Assembly (NCBI RefSeq): GCF_003258595.1
Contig: NZ_QHHQ01000007.1
Span: 186,001-250,000 of the forward strand
From: Acuticoccus sediminis
GTDB taxonomy: Bacteria; Pseudomonadota; Alphaproteobacteria; Rhizobiales; Amorphaceae
Reading direction: 5' to 3'
DNA length: 64,000 nucleotides
The position numbers and the translations under genes were made by a program. Position 1 is the first letter of the stretch. The number at the start of each line of letters is the position of its first letter. This document shows positions 31,301 to 40,547 of the stretch, in pieces. Under the pieces are notes generated by a model. That model had not been told where the DNA came from, ran no database searches, and saw only the letters and a list, made by a program, of their open reading frames with translations.

Positions 31301-32502
31301 TCCAGGCGGCGCGCATGGCGCCGGATCAGGAACGCAAGCGGCTCCAGCTGCTGGCCCACTCCGCAGCGCTGCGTACGGCGCTGCGGCGGGCGCTCAACCA
31401 TTCGAACTACGCCCTCACGCCCGACGCCGTCGGCCCCTCCGACGTCAAGCGCGCGTTCGACGAGGCCCGGCCGGACTGCCTCGTCCTCGACACCGAGCTC
31501 CCGGGCCTGCGGGGCCTGGGGCTCCTGCAGCAGATCGCCCGGGCGGATCCGCGCCTGCCGATCGTCGTCGTGGCGCCCGAGGCCGAGATGGCGCAGATGC
31601 GCACCGAGGCGGTCGAGAAGGGCGCCATCGGGGTGATCAGCAAGCCGGCCTCCGACGAGCCGTTCGCGCTGCGGCCGGTCGCGACGGCCGTCATCGACAT
31701 GCTGGACGCGCAGTTCGGCTTCAAGACCCGCCAGCGGCATTCCCACGGCGCACCGTCCATCGTCTCGGCGCCGAAGCCGACGGTGACGAGCATCGCCGGC
31801 CCCCGTTTCGACGCGCCTGGCACCGGCCGGGCCGACACCGCGCTCAGGACCGCCGCCGCGCCGCCGAGGGTTGCCGGCGCGACGGCGGCCCCGACGCGTC
31901 AGCCGCGGGTCCACCGCCCGCCGCCCCAGGTGCTCGTCGTGGCCAGCTCCACCGGCGGCCCGCAGGCGCTGATCACACTGTTCTCGGGCGTCAATCCGGC
32001 GGTCGTCACCGTTCCGGTGCTGATCGTCCAGCACATGCCGGCCGCCTTCACGCCGATCCTCGCCGAGCACATCACGCGGGCCACCGCCTGGACGGCGCTC
32101 GAGGCGAAGTCGGACGAACCGCTGGTGCCCGGCGAGATCCGCATCGCGCCCGGGGGTCATCACATGGTGGTCTGCAACGCGGGCGGGGCGAAGCGGCTGA
32201 AGCTGACCGACACCGAGCCCGTCAACTTCTGCCGTCCGTCGGCCGACGTCCTCTTCGTCTCCGCCGCCGAGGTGTTCGGACGCGGCGTGCTCGGCGTCAT
32301 CCTGACCGGCATGGGCAACGACGGATGTCAGGGCGCCAAGGTCATCAACGCGGCCGGTGGAGCGATCTATGCGCAGGACAAGGAGACCAGCGTGGTCTGG
32401 GGGATGCCGGGTGCCGCCGTGGGAGCGGGGGTCGCGGACCGCGTCTTTCCGCTGCCTGAAATCGCGCCGGCGGTCCAAGCCGCGATGAAGGGGGTCTACT
32501 GA
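31297..32502 (+). CDS. cheB: Chemotaxis methylesterase CheB with degenerate receiver
   Basis: Removes methyl groups from receptor glutamates. Of 401 residues, the C-terminal esterase has its full triad: S218 (ASSTGGPQ), H246 (VQHMPAAF) and D342 (TGMGNDG). The N-terminal receiver-like domain keeps the acceptor D65 (CLVLDTELPG) and K116 (ISKP), but the acidic metal-binding pair is replaced by A20-H21 and the switch Ser/Thr by A93. A Pro/Ala/Thr-rich linker (about 150-208) joins the domains. So phosphorylation control of this CheB is doubtful. Confidence 0.93.
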   Translation: MIQAARMAPDQERKRLQLLAHSAALRTALRRALNHSNYALTPDAVGPSDVKRAFDEARPDCLVLDTELPGLRGLGLLQQIARADPRLPIVVVAPEAEMAQMRTEAVEKGAIGVISKPASDEPFALRPVATAVIDMLDAQFGFKTRQRHSHGAPSIVSAPKPTVTSIAGPRFDAPGTGRADTALRTAAAPPRVAGATAAPTRQPRVHRPPPQVLVVASSTGGPQALITLFSGVNPAVVTVPVLIVQHMPAAFTPILAEHITRATAWTALEAKSDEPLVPGEIRIAPGGHHMVVCNAGGAKRLKLTDTEPVNFCRPSADVLFVSAAEVFGRGVLGVILTGMGNDGCQGAKVINAAGGAIYAQDKETSVVWGMPGAAVGAGVADRVFPLPEIAPAVQAAMKGVY

Positions 32503-33353
32503 TGGTTCGCGATGACGACTTCGACTATCTGCGGCGGATCCTGAAGGACCGTTCGGGCCTCGCCCTCAGCGCGGACAAGCAGTACCTCGTCACGACGCGC
32601 CTCAAGCCGATCTGCGAGGCGCACGGCTTCAAGGACCTCGCCGAACTCGTCGGCGCGATGCGCGGCATGCGCGGACGCGACATCATCGAGGAGGTGGTCG
32701 ACGCGATGACCACCAACGAGTCGCTCTTCTTCCGCGATCAGGCCCCGTTCGAGTGCCTGGTGGGCCACATGCTGCCGCAGCTCATCGCCGCGCGCGGGGG
32801 CAAGCCCATCCGCATCTGGTGTGCCGCTGCGTCGACGGGTCAGGAGCCCTACTCGATCGCGATCCTCCTGGAGGAGAACGCGGCGAAGTTCGGCCGGCAG
32901 TCGTTCGAGATCGTCGCCACGGACATCAGCCAGGCCGCGCTCGCCCGCGCCCGGGCGGGCGAATACACCCAGTTCGAGGTCGGCCGCGGGATGCCGCAAC
33001 AGTACCTCTCGCGCTATTTCACCCGCGGCGAGAAGAACCATTACCTGATCGCGCAGTCGATCAAGAACCGGGTCTCCTTCCAGTCCCGCAACCTGCTCGA
33101 CCCGTTCGACCGGATGGGGCAGTTCGACATCGTCTTCTGCCGCAACGTGCTGATCTACTTCGACCGGCCGACCAAGACGCAGGTGCTCGAACGGATGGCG
33201 CGGCTGATGCCGCAGGACGGCTTCCTCATCCTCGGCGGGCCCGAGACCACGCTGGGCCTGACCGCGCGGTTCGCCCGCCACGGCCAGTGGCGCAACGTCT
33301 ACATCCGCAACCAGGCCGATACCGCGTCCCAGTCCGACCGCATCTGCGCCTGA
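32502..33353 (+). CDS. cheR: Chemotaxis methyltransferase CheR
   Basis: Uses S-adenosylmethionine to methylate receptor glutamates. In 283 residues an N-terminal helical domain (FRDQAPFECLVGHMLPQL) precedes the Rossmann methyltransferase fold with IRIWCAAASTGQEPYSIAI for SAM binding and FDIVFCRNVLIYFDRPT. The ATG shares one base with the cheB stop. It closes the mcp-cheA-cheW-cheB-cheR operon; no cheY, cheD or cheX follows. Confidence 0.95.
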   Translation: MVRDDDFDYLRRILKDRSGLALSADKQYLVTTRLKPICEAHGFKDLAELVGAMRGMRGRDIIEEVVDAMTTNESLFFRDQAPFECLVGHMLPQLIAARGGKPIRIWCAAASTGQEPYSIAILLEENAAKFGRQSFEIVATDISQAALARARAGEYTQFEVGRGMPQQYLSRYFTRGEKNHYLIAQSIKNRVSFQSRNLLDPFDRMGQFDIVFCRNVLIYFDRPTKTQVLERMARLMPQDGFLILGGPETTLGLTARFARHGQWRNVYIRNQADTASQSDRICA

Positions 33354-33411
33354 ACCCCGCACCGGTGGCGGCTCCCCGGTGACACAGGGCGGTCGACCGC
33401 ACGGTTGGCGG

Positions 33412-34296
33412 TCAGTCGGGCTTCAGCGTGGCCGCGACCTCGAGGAAGCGGGGAAGGGCCGGGTTGAGGTTGCTCGTCCGCCAGGCCAGCACCTGCTCCA
33501 CGACCGGGGCGTCCGTCAGGACGCGGAAGGTGACGCCGGCGACGCCGAGTCGCTCCACCGACCGGGGGACCAGCGCGACGCCGATGCCCTCGGCGACCAG
33601 GCTGACGATCGTCTGCTGCAGCTGGGTCTCCAGCCGGATGTGGGGCTCGAGGCCCGCCACCGCGAAATATTCGACGATCGCCTTCCGAAGGGTGGGCGTG
33701 ACGTGGGGCGGCGACGCCACGAGCGGCGCGCCGGCCAGCATCGCGGCGGAGACGTCGCCCTCCGCCGCGAGCTCATGACCCGCCGGAACCGCCAGACAGA
33801 GCGGCTCGCGGTGCACCGCCATCGTCTCGACGCCCGGGACCGGCTCCGGGCGGAATGTGACGACCGCGTCGAAGCGCCCCTCCCGCAGTCCCTCGATCAG
33901 GCCGGAGGGTACGGCTTCCAGAAGCTGCAGCCGCACGTCCGGCCGGGCTGCCAGAAAGCGGCGCGTGAGCACCGGGACGCTGGCATGGGCCGCATGCATC
34001 ATGAAGCCGATGGTGAGGTCGCCGAGCTCGCCCGCGCTCGCCCTGCGCGCGTTGCGGCATGCCTGTTCGAACGCGACCAGCACGGCCCTGCTGTCCTCGA
34101 GGAACCGCTCCCCGGCCGGCGTGAGACTGGCCCGGCGCGAATGGCGCTCGATCAGCTTGACGCCGAGCTCCGCCTCGAGTGCGGCGAGCTGCCGGCTGAG
34201 CGGAGGCTGGGTGACGTTCAGCCGTTCGGCCGCCCGCCCGAAATGCAGCGTCTCGGCGAGCGCGACGAAGTAGCGGAGCTGGCGGATGTCGATCAT
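33412..34296 (-). CDS. LysR-family regulator next to an AEC permease
   Basis: A 294-residue LysR regulator. The winged helix-turn-helix is in residues 1-60 (LRYFVALAETLHFGRAAERL, QPPLSRQLAALE), followed by a substrate-binding domain (about 90-290). It is divergent from the AEC transporter gene, 95 bases apart between start codons, so it probably controls that gene and itself from the shared region. I start at ATG 34296, the usual LysR N-terminus; an upstream ATG at 34344 would add 16 unlike residues. Confidence 0.9.
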   Translation of the reverse strand: MIDIRQLRYFVALAETLHFGRAAERLNVTQPPLSRQLAALEAELGVKLIERHSRRASLTPAGERFLEDSRAVLVAFEQACRNARRASAGELGDLTIGFMMHAAHASVPVLTRRFLAARPDVRLQLLEAVPSGLIEGLREGRFDAVVTFRPEPVPGVETMAVHREPLCLAVPAGHELAAEGDVSAAMLAGAPLVASPPHVTPTLRKAIVEYFAVAGLEPHIRLETQLQQTIVSLVAEGIGVALVPRSVERLGVAGVTFRVLTDAPVVEQVLAWRTSNLNPALPRFLEVAATLKPD

Positions 34297-34391
34297 GATA
34301 CCGAACCGGAATGAATAGGCTCCATAATCGGCATTGGTATGCATTGAACGACGGCCCTATGCCAGAGCGTCCCCATATCGCCGGAGCCCTT

Positions 34392-35324
34392 ATGCAAACG
34401 CTCGTCGTGGTCCTGCCGATCTTCGCGCTGATCTTTGCCGGTTGGATCGCCCGGCGTTCGGGTGCGCTCGGCCCGCACGCGACCGAGGAGCTGAACCGGT
34501 TCGTCGTCTATCTCGCGCTTCCGGCCCTCCTGTTCGACATCGTCGCCGGCGCCGACTGGGCCGAGATCTGGCAGCCCGGCTTCGTCGCCGCCTTCGCGAC
34601 GGGATCGGCGGTGGTGTTCGCCGCGACGGTGGCGCTGCGGCTCAGCGGCCGGCGCCATCTCGTCGACGCCACCATCGACGCCCTCAACGCCGCCTACGCC
34701 AACACGGGCTTCATCGGTTTCCCGCTGGCGGTGGCGGTACTGGGCCCCGCGGCGCTCGCGCCGACCTTGATCGCGACGATCCTCACGGTCTGCGTCCTGT
34801 TCGCGGTGGCGCTGATCATGGTCGAGGTCGGGCTGCAGGGCGAACGGCCGTCCGGGCGGATGGTCGGCAAGGTCCTCTCCCGGCTCGCGCGCAACCCGCT
34901 TCTCGTCGCGCCGGTCCTCGGCGCCGTCGTCATGGCGAGCGGGGTCGATCTGCCGGGGCCGGTGGAGAGCTTCGTCGATCTACTCGGCAAGGCGGCCTCG
35001 CCCTGCGCGCTGGTGGCGCTCGGCCTCTTCCTGGCGCAGAAGCGGCCCACGGCGGAGCCGGTGCTGCGCGCGACGCTGCTGCTCGGCGGCCTGAAGCTCG
35101 TCGGTCAGCCGGCCATCACCTGGCTGGCCGCCGTCCAGGTGTTCAACCTGACGCCGGCGCTGGCCGGCACGGCGACGCTGCTCGCCGCGTTGCCCACCGG
35201 CACGGGACCCTTCATGGTGGCCGAACTCTACAATCGCGAGTCGGGCGTGACTTCTCGCGTCATCCTCGCCTCCACCGTCGCCTCCCTCGCCACCCTGACC
35301 GTCCTCCTCGCGCTGGTCGGGTAG
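34392..35324 (+). CDS. AEC-family (auxin efflux carrier-type) permease
   Basis: A 310-residue membrane protein with about ten helices in two inverted halves, as in the AEC family, whose bacterial members often move malate, malonate or other organic anions. The signature region is AANTGFIGFPL-like (YANTGFIGFPLAVAVLG). The ATG at 34392 has GGAG 5 bases upstream and puts the first helix directly at the N-terminus. The divergent LysR gene suggests substrate-linked control. Confidence 0.88.
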   Translation: MQTLVVVLPIFALIFAGWIARRSGALGPHATEELNRFVVYLALPALLFDIVAGADWAEIWQPGFVAAFATGSAVVFAATVALRLSGRRHLVDATIDALNAAYANTGFIGFPLAVAVLGPAALAPTLIATILTVCVLFAVALIMVEVGLQGERPSGRMVGKVLSRLARNPLLVAPVLGAVVMASGVDLPGPVESFVDLLGKAASPCALVALGLFLAQKRPTAEPVLRATLLLGGLKLVGQPAITWLAAVQVFNLTPALAGTATLLAALPTGTGPFMVAELYNRESGVTSRVILASTVASLATLTVLLALVG

Positions 35325-35763
35325 GGGACCAGGTGAGGGGAGGCGGGTCACGAGGCGGCAAAGCGAGGCCCGGCACGCCGCGGACGTCACCGCAGGTGGC
35401 GGGCCATAGGGGTGGGCAGGATGTCCGGTGGGATGTTGCGTCATCGCGCGGCGCCGCAAATACCGTGCGGTGACGGGCCCCTCGCTTCCGGCGCCCGGGC
35501 CCTTCGACGGCCAGGTGGCGGACGCCCCTTGCCCCGCGTTCGGACGGCAGCCTCGGGAGGGCTCGGGCCACCCCCGGCGGTGTCTCGCGGCCACGGCGCC
35601 GTCCGTCCGCGCGCCGATCCATCCATCGACGTTGCCGCGTCGGCCTCGGTCGTCTTGCTGGGTCCTCCGTCCGCATGCTACCGCACACGGTGAAAACGGG
35701 GACTGCCGAACCGCTCTTTGCCGCCCGCGGCCGAGCCGGAGCAAACCCCAACGTTTTCAATGC
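35325..35763. other. Noncoding stretch upstream of tRNA-Ser
   Basis: About 440 bases without a gene I can support; the open frames in it run across the tRNA and have arbitrary composition. Just before the tRNA, arms TGAAAACGGGG (35691-35701) and CCCCAACGTTTTCA (35746-35759) can pair with a 2-base bulge over a GC-rich loop of 44 bases. Confidence 0.5.
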
Positions 35764-35853
35764 GGGTGGGTGGCCGAGTGGTTGAAGGCAGCGGTCTTGA
35801 AAACCGCCGTGCGGGCAACCGTACCGTGGGTTCGAATCCCACCCCACCCGCCA
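35764..35853 (+). tRNA. tRNA-Ser (anticodon TGA)
   Basis: A 90-nt class II tRNA with long variable arm. Acceptor stem GGGTGGG/CCCACCC, D-arm from TGGCCGAGTGG, anticodon stem GCGGT/ACCGC around loop CTTGAAA (anticodon TGA), T-arm GTGGG TTCGAAT CCCAC, discriminator G and encoded CCA. Confidence 0.97.
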
Positions 35854-36011
35854 AAAATACCTAGAAAAATCAAACCGCTATCGGCTGATGGCTGGGTGCA
35901 GTTCCTGCCGCATGGCGTGACGACATCTCCCCGCGTCCGCGCACACCGAAAGCGTTCCAGCTCTCGGCGGCCGCGCCCAGCAGGCCTGACGCCGGGCCGG
36001 ACCGTGGGAGA

Positions 36012-36290
36012 CTACGCGGCCGCGGTCCTGTGGCCGAGATTTTTATGGAGGGCCTTGATTGCGCCGAGGTTGAAGCGCTTGTCGTCGATGGTCATCACGA
36101 GGTCGTCGGGACGCAGCGACGAATATTTTTCGACGGCGAATTCGATGGCCTCGGCCGCCGTGGCGAAGCGGTGGTAGCCGATGCCGCTGCGGTTGGATCC
36201 CAGCCTGCGGGCGACAAAGAGTTCCGCCGGGAGCAGGTAATCCGCGCTGACCATCACCTCGACCGGGTCGGTTTGCCGTTTGACGCTCAT
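36012..36290 (-). CDS. Hypothetical protein, 92 residues
   Basis: I do not recognise a family. The protein begins MSVKRQTDPVEVMVSADYLL and has a helical centre (FATAAEAIEFAVEKYSSL) with a short beta part (DDLVMTIDDKRFNLG). The ATG at 36290 has a strong AGGAAG ribosome site, which supports it as a real gene and rejects a longer frame. It lies alone between tRNA-Ser and the cold-shock gene. Confidence 0.75.
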   Translation of the reverse strand: MSVKRQTDPVEVMVSADYLLPAELFVARRLGSNRSGIGYHRFATAAEAIEFAVEKYSSLRPDDLVMTIDDKRFNLGAIKALHKNLGHRTAAA

Positions 36291-36831
36291 GGGGTTCTTC
36301 CTGCGTTTGATGGGATTGGCGGTGGCCGGCGGACGATGTCTTCGCGCTTGGTCGTTCAGGCTAGGTCCTTGTGTGTCCCACGCCTGGTCGTGGTCGCCCC
36401 TGAGGAATTTGGTCGTTCGATCCGGTCTCTGGTTCGCTCCGCCGACCCTGCGGGCAAGGCATGGCCTCGGCCCGGGACGCGCAGCGGCCCGGTTGGCGAC
36501 CGGCAAAACAACACGAACGATTGAAGAATGTCCGACGAAAGTGCGCTCGTTCGACGAGGCACCGTAGGATTTAAATGGCACCGGAACCAGAAAAAACAAT
36601 CAGTACTGATGCCGAAATATTTTTGCAGAATCCCGTCATCGGCCGCGTCGACGCATTTTGACGATGCTCACCGCGAGATTGTCCTTGCGCACGCATCGGA
36701 AAAAGTCGATATAGGCGACGCTAAGTTGTCACTGTCTATCACTGTTTCCTCGCGGCTGCAGTCTTTGATTTTGATTTGACTGCGCCGAGCTGCCGCCTGT
36801 CGCGGGCAGCACACCTCACAGGAGATACACG
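36291..36831. other. Noncoding leader region before the cold-shock gene
   Basis: About 540 bases with no supportable gene. The part from about 36560 on is clearly richer in A+T than the rest of the window and probably holds the promoter and long 5' leader of the cold-shock gene. It includes a 12-bp perfect palindrome (atcagtactgat, 36599-36610). Confidence 0.55.
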
Positions 36832-37041
36832 ATGGCCAATGGCACCGTGAAATGGTTCAATTCCCAGAAGGGCTTCGGGTTCATTCAGCCGGAGACCGGT
36901 TCCCGGGACGTCTTCCTTCACATTTCCGCAGTCGAGCGCGCGGGGCTCAGCAACCTCGCAGACGGCCAGAAGGTCACGTTCGATATCCAGAGCGGCCGTG
37001 ACGGTCGTGAGTCGGCCGAGAACCTGCAGCTCGTCGATTAA
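36832..37041 (+). CDS. Cold-shock protein (CspA family)
   Basis: A 69-residue single cold-shock domain that binds single-stranded nucleic acid and melts RNA structure. RNP1 is KGFGFIQPE and RNP2 is DVFLHISAV; the opening MANGTVKWFNSQKGFGF is typical. The ATG has AGGAG 9 bases upstream. A long A+T-rich leader precedes it, as in many cold-inducible csp genes, and a strong palindrome follows its stop. Confidence 0.97.
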   Translation: MANGTVKWFNSQKGFGFIQPETGSRDVFLHISAVERAGLSNLADGQKVTFDIQSGRDGRESAENLQLVD

Positions 37042-37049
37042 TCCAATTC

Positions 37050-37069
37050 CGGGAGCAGCGCTGCTCCCG
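37050..37069 (+). terminator. Hairpin after the cold-shock gene
   Basis: A perfect 20-bp palindrome (cgggagcagcgctgctcccg) starts 9 bases after the stop codon. It can form an 8-bp stem with a 4-base loop. No run of T follows, so it may end transcription with help or stabilise the mRNA 3' end. Confidence 0.6.
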
Positions 37070-38285
37070 CATGTCTTCCTCGGCGCGACCCGATCGTCGC
37101 GCTGACGAACGTCATCACGCTGAGGTGGCGGGCCGTCGCGGCCCGCGCCCTTCTTCGGCCGACACGGCCGCGCGATCTTCGGTACCTGCGCCTTAGCACC
37201 GGCAGTCCGGCCTCTGCGGCTGAGAACCAGGCTGGCAGCCTCGTAAGAGAGGCATGCGCACCACGGCGTTGCCCGGTTAGCGTGCCTGGATGTGGGTGCG
37301 GCTCGAGGCATCCTCCTCGCCGTTCCATCAGGCGAGGCCGGTCACGCCATCGGTACACTGCTGCCGTTCCGCCATGACTCCGCCGTTCACGTCCTCGACC
37401 TCCATGGTAGCGGCCAGCGTCGCGACCATGTCCTGATGGACCTCGATGCCGCTTGGCACTCGCCCGGCTGTCAGCACCCCGGCCGGACGACCATCGCGAC
37501 GACGCGCACGCCGCCCCTTGCAGGTGTGCCGCGAAAGGGGCGCGCCGCATCATGCAGCCATGATCCTGCCCCGGCTGGTGGTCGGTGGACCTGCCGGCAG
37601 CTGCCCGATCGGGTCACCGAGGGGGACTTGCCGAAATCGCCGGTGCGGCAACCGATCTGCTCGAGCGCCTCTGAGAGCGTCGGCTCGGTCGCCCGGAGAC
37701 CGAGGGCCGATCCCGGCTGGCCCACGCTCGGCGTGGATGGGGTGTTGACCCGCAGGGAGCGCCGCCCGGCCTGCCGTACAGCCCGGCCCGGCATAGTGGT
37801 CGGTCATGCTTCCTCGGCGATCCGCGCGATGTTGGGCGGCGTGTAGTCCATCGTGCCGAGGACGTTGGACGACACGTCCTGCGGGCCAATCCTCCCGGAA
37901 GCACGAGAATCTTGGGCGCTCCGATGGGCGCGCCGAGGCGAGATCGCCGCCGATCGCCTCGGTCGCGATCCCGAACCCGATCCATCGAATGGCTCCGGGT
38001 TCCTCCGTGGAAACAGGGGACTTCCAGAACCCCGCCCGACATCTCCCACCTGGAATCTTTTGCGAGAGTGCGTCCGCCGGGCGCCGTCAGACGATCGGGT
38101 TTTGCGTCGGTCGCGACCCCGGCGTGATGCCTGTCGCCATCCGATCGGCGGGAGGCGTCCGACCGGTGGGCGAGATGGCGGGCAGGGGGGCTGGTCCGCT
38201 CCTTCGGCTGTCATATTTGATGAGAAATTAGCGCACTTATTGCGTATTCTCGCGTCGGTCGCGGAACAACGATTGGGGGTCTAGG
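37070..38285. other. Gene-poor stretch of about 1.2 kb
   Basis: No open frame here has a recognisable family, a good ribosome site and sensible composition together. On the minus strand, short protein-like pieces occur in different frames (for example DVSSNVLGTMDYTPPNIARI ending at 37804, and EALEQIGCRTGDFGKSP near 37660), which could be remains of decayed genes. The last 70 bases, before 38286, are A+T-richer and may hold the promoter of the phosphate transporter gene. Confidence 0.45.
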
Positions 38286-39893
38286 TTGGAGACGTTCGCT
38301 CATCTCGCTGGCGCGGTGGCCCTGCTTCTCTGGGGCATCCGCACCGTCCGGACAGGTGTCGAGCGGCTCCTCGGACCACGGATCGAAGCTCACGTCGCGA
38401 TGCTCACCGGGCGGCGGACCGGCGCGTTCGGTGTCGGCGCCGCCGTCGCCTTCGCGCTGCAGTCCTCGACCGCCGTGCGCCTGATGGCGGCGAGCTTCTA
38501 CGCCGGCGGGGTGCTCGCTCTGCCGGCGGGGCTCGCGGCGGCGCTCGGCGCGGAGGTGGGCTCGAGCCTCGCCGCGGCGGTCCTGAACGTCGACGTCGCC
38601 CTGCTGGCGCCGGTCCTCCTCGTGGCCGGCTACATCACGTTCAGCGTGGCGCGGGAGCGGCGCGGCAAGCACGTCGGGCGCATCATACTGGGCCTCGCCT
38701 TCATCCTGACGTCCCTGTCGCTGATGTCGACGGCGACGGCGATCCTGGGAGCGAACGAGGACGCAGCGGACATCATCCGCATCGCCAGCACCTATCCGGC
38801 GGCACTCGTCCTCGTCGCCGCGCTCGCGACCTGGCTGATGCACTCGTCCATCGCCGCGATCCTGATGATCGCGCATCTCGCCGGTGGCGGGGGCCTTCCG
38901 CCCGAGGCGGCGTTGTGGATGGTGGTCGGCGTCAACGCGGGGTCGGCACTGCCGGCGCTGGTATCCGGCTGGACGCTCGCCGGGCCGGCGCGGGAACTGC
39001 TCGTCGCCGCCTTCGCGATGCGGATCGCCGCGGTGGCGGTCGGCGCCCTGGTCCTCGCCGCGCCCGGCATCGGCGATCTCGCGGCGGTACGGTTCGCCGC
39101 GGGTCACGTCATCCTCGCGCACCTCGCCCTGAACGTCGCGATGGCCGTCGCCCTGCTGCCGTTCGTCGGCATCATCGCGGCGCTGGTCCGGCGGGCGGCC
39201 CCGAAGCGTGTCGCGGAGGGGGGCCGGGCGGCGAGCCACATCTTCCTCGCGCCGGAGGACGTCCGCCACCCGGGCACGGCGCTCATCAACATCGCCAACG
39301 AGGCGGCGCGCGTCGCCCACATCGTCTACGACATGGTGGGCGGCATCTCGGAGCTGTTCTGGCACGGCGACGCCGACGCGCGGATCAAGTCGCTGGAGGA
39401 CGACGTCGACCGGCTCTACCGCGAAGTGACGCTCTACATGGCCTCGATCCGGCTCGACGAGCTGGACGACGACGAGCGGCGGCAGTGGTTCGAGCTGTTC
39501 GAGTTCGTCACCCACCTCGAGCATGTCGGCGACATCATCACGCGCAACATCATCGACCTCGCGAAGCGCAAGCGGAAGGCGGGGCTCGACTTCTCGCCGG
39601 CCGGGGCGCGGGAGATCGAGGGGCTCACGGCCGAGCTGAGCGACATCTTCCGTTATGCGCAGGCCGTCTTCCTGTCGCGCGATCCCCACCGCGCCGAGGA
39701 GCTGGTCGCGGCCAAGCGCCGCTTTCGCAGCCACACGCTGGATTCGCAGCGCCGGCACGCACTGCGCCTGTCGAGCGGCGTGACGAGCAGCATCGCGTCC
39801 TCGCGCATCCACCTCGACCTTCTGCGCGAGCTGCAGCGGATCAACTCGCACCTGACGGCGGTGGCCTATCCGCTGCTGCCTGAGGCATCGTAG
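38286..39893 (+). CDS. Na/Pi cotransporter-family protein with PhoU-like tail
   Basis: A 535-residue membrane protein: an N-terminal Na/Pi cotransporter part with two inverted repeats (about eight helices, residues 1-315) and a C-terminal PhoU-like helical domain (about 340-530). The first repeat has the family motif QSSTA (FALQSSTAVRL); in the second the matching site reads HSSIA, so it is degenerate. Likely function is phosphate uptake or efflux. The start is a TTG with GGGGG 6 bases upstream and directly opens the first helix. Confidence 0.88.
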   Translation: METFAHLAGAVALLLWGIRTVRTGVERLLGPRIEAHVAMLTGRRTGAFGVGAAVAFALQSSTAVRLMAASFYAGGVLALPAGLAAALGAEVGSSLAAAVLNVDVALLAPVLLVAGYITFSVARERRGKHVGRIILGLAFILTSLSLMSTATAILGANEDAADIIRIASTYPAALVLVAALATWLMHSSIAAILMIAHLAGGGGLPPEAALWMVVGVNAGSALPALVSGWTLAGPARELLVAAFAMRIAAVAVGALVLAAPGIGDLAAVRFAAGHVILAHLALNVAMAVALLPFVGIIAALVRRAAPKRVAEGGRAASHIFLAPEDVRHPGTALINIANEAARVAHIVYDMVGGISELFWHGDADARIKSLEDDVDRLYREVTLYMASIRLDELDDDERRQWFELFEFVTHLEHVGDIITRNIIDLAKRKRKAGLDFSPAGAREIEGLTAELSDIFRYAQAVFLSRDPHRAEELVAAKRRFRSHTLDSQRRHALRLSSGVTSSIASSRIHLDLLRELQRINSHLTAVAYPLLPEAS

Positions 39894-39956
39894 CACACGA
39901 ACGGAATGCCTTCTGGCGAGTTCTGTCCTCAACGAAATTCGTGAGGAGTACCCAAA

Positions 39957-40517
39957 ATGGCTCTGATCCGGACCACCATCTTCGCCGCCTCGTTCCTGGC
40001 GCTGCCGTCCCTCGTCGTCGCGCAGACCGCGGCTCCCGCCCCCGCGACGACGCCTGCTGCCACCGCCGATGCCACCGCCACGACCGACGGGCGGATCGGG
40101 ATCGCCGCGGCGATCGAAGCGGCGAAGGCCAGCGTCGATGGCGGCATCCTCGAGGCCGAGCTGGAAAACGAGGGTGGCGAGGAGATCTGGGAGATCGACA
40201 TCGCGACCGGCGAAACCGTCCAGGAAGTGAAGGTGAACGCCATGACCGGCGCGGTGATCTCCACCGACAAGAAGGTCATCGAAGGGACCTGGCGGAGCTG
40301 GTTCGACAAGGACAGCCTGACCGACAGCCAGCGCATCAGCGGGACCCTGATCGAGGCGGTCGCGAAGGCGGAGACCGAGGCCGGCGGCAAGATCACCAGC
40401 CTCGAGCTAGACGAGGAGGACGGCAAGCTCGTCTACGAGCTGGAGGTCGACACCGCGGACGGCGAGAAGGACATGACGCTGGACCCGGCGACCGGCATGG
40501 TCACCGCCGACGACTGA
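39957..40517 (+). CDS. Secreted PepSY-domain protein
   Basis: A 186-residue exported protein with a signal peptide (cleavage near LVVAQT, residue 23), an Ala/Thr/Pro linker and two PepSY-type repeats (AAAIEAAKASVDGGILEAEL and LIEAVAKAETEAGGKITSLE). PepSY domains often inhibit proteases or bind envelope partners. The ATG has GAGGAG upstream. It is 63 bases downstream of the phosphate transporter gene and may be cotranscribed. Confidence 0.88.
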   Translation: MALIRTTIFAASFLALPSLVVAQTAAPAPATTPAATADATATTDGRIGIAAAIEAAKASVDGGILEAELENEGGEEIWEIDIATGETVQEVKVNAMTGAVISTDKKVIEGTWRSWFDKDSLTDSQRISGTLIEAVAKAETEAGGKITSLELDEEDGKLVYELEVDTADGEKDMTLDPATGMVTADD

Positions 40518-40528
40518 TGCCCGTCTGA

Positions 40529-40547
40529 GGCCGGCGGCCCGCCGGCC
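40529..40547 (+). terminator. GC-rich hairpin after the PepSY gene
   Basis: Arms ggccggcg and cgccggcc pair perfectly over a 3-base loop, 11 bases after the PepSY stop. No T run follows, so it is only a probable terminator. Confidence 0.45.

Noticed and set aside
34297-34391. LysR binding box (T-N11-A) between the LysR and AEC genes
   Set aside because: Several weak matches are possible and none stands out; I could not choose one honestly.
35428-36177. Plus-strand open frame of 249 codons
   Set aside because: It runs straight through tRNA-Ser and has no ribosome site or family resemblance.
36599-36610. 12-bp palindrome atcagtactgat as a regulator site
   Set aside because: Short, no half-site repeat nearby and no link to a regulator; could be chance in an A+T-rich leader.
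35764-38285. Genomic island integrated at tRNA-Ser
   Set aside because: The region is gene-poor, but there is no integrase, no repeat of the tRNA 3' end, and the cold-shock gene is an ordinary chromosomal gene.
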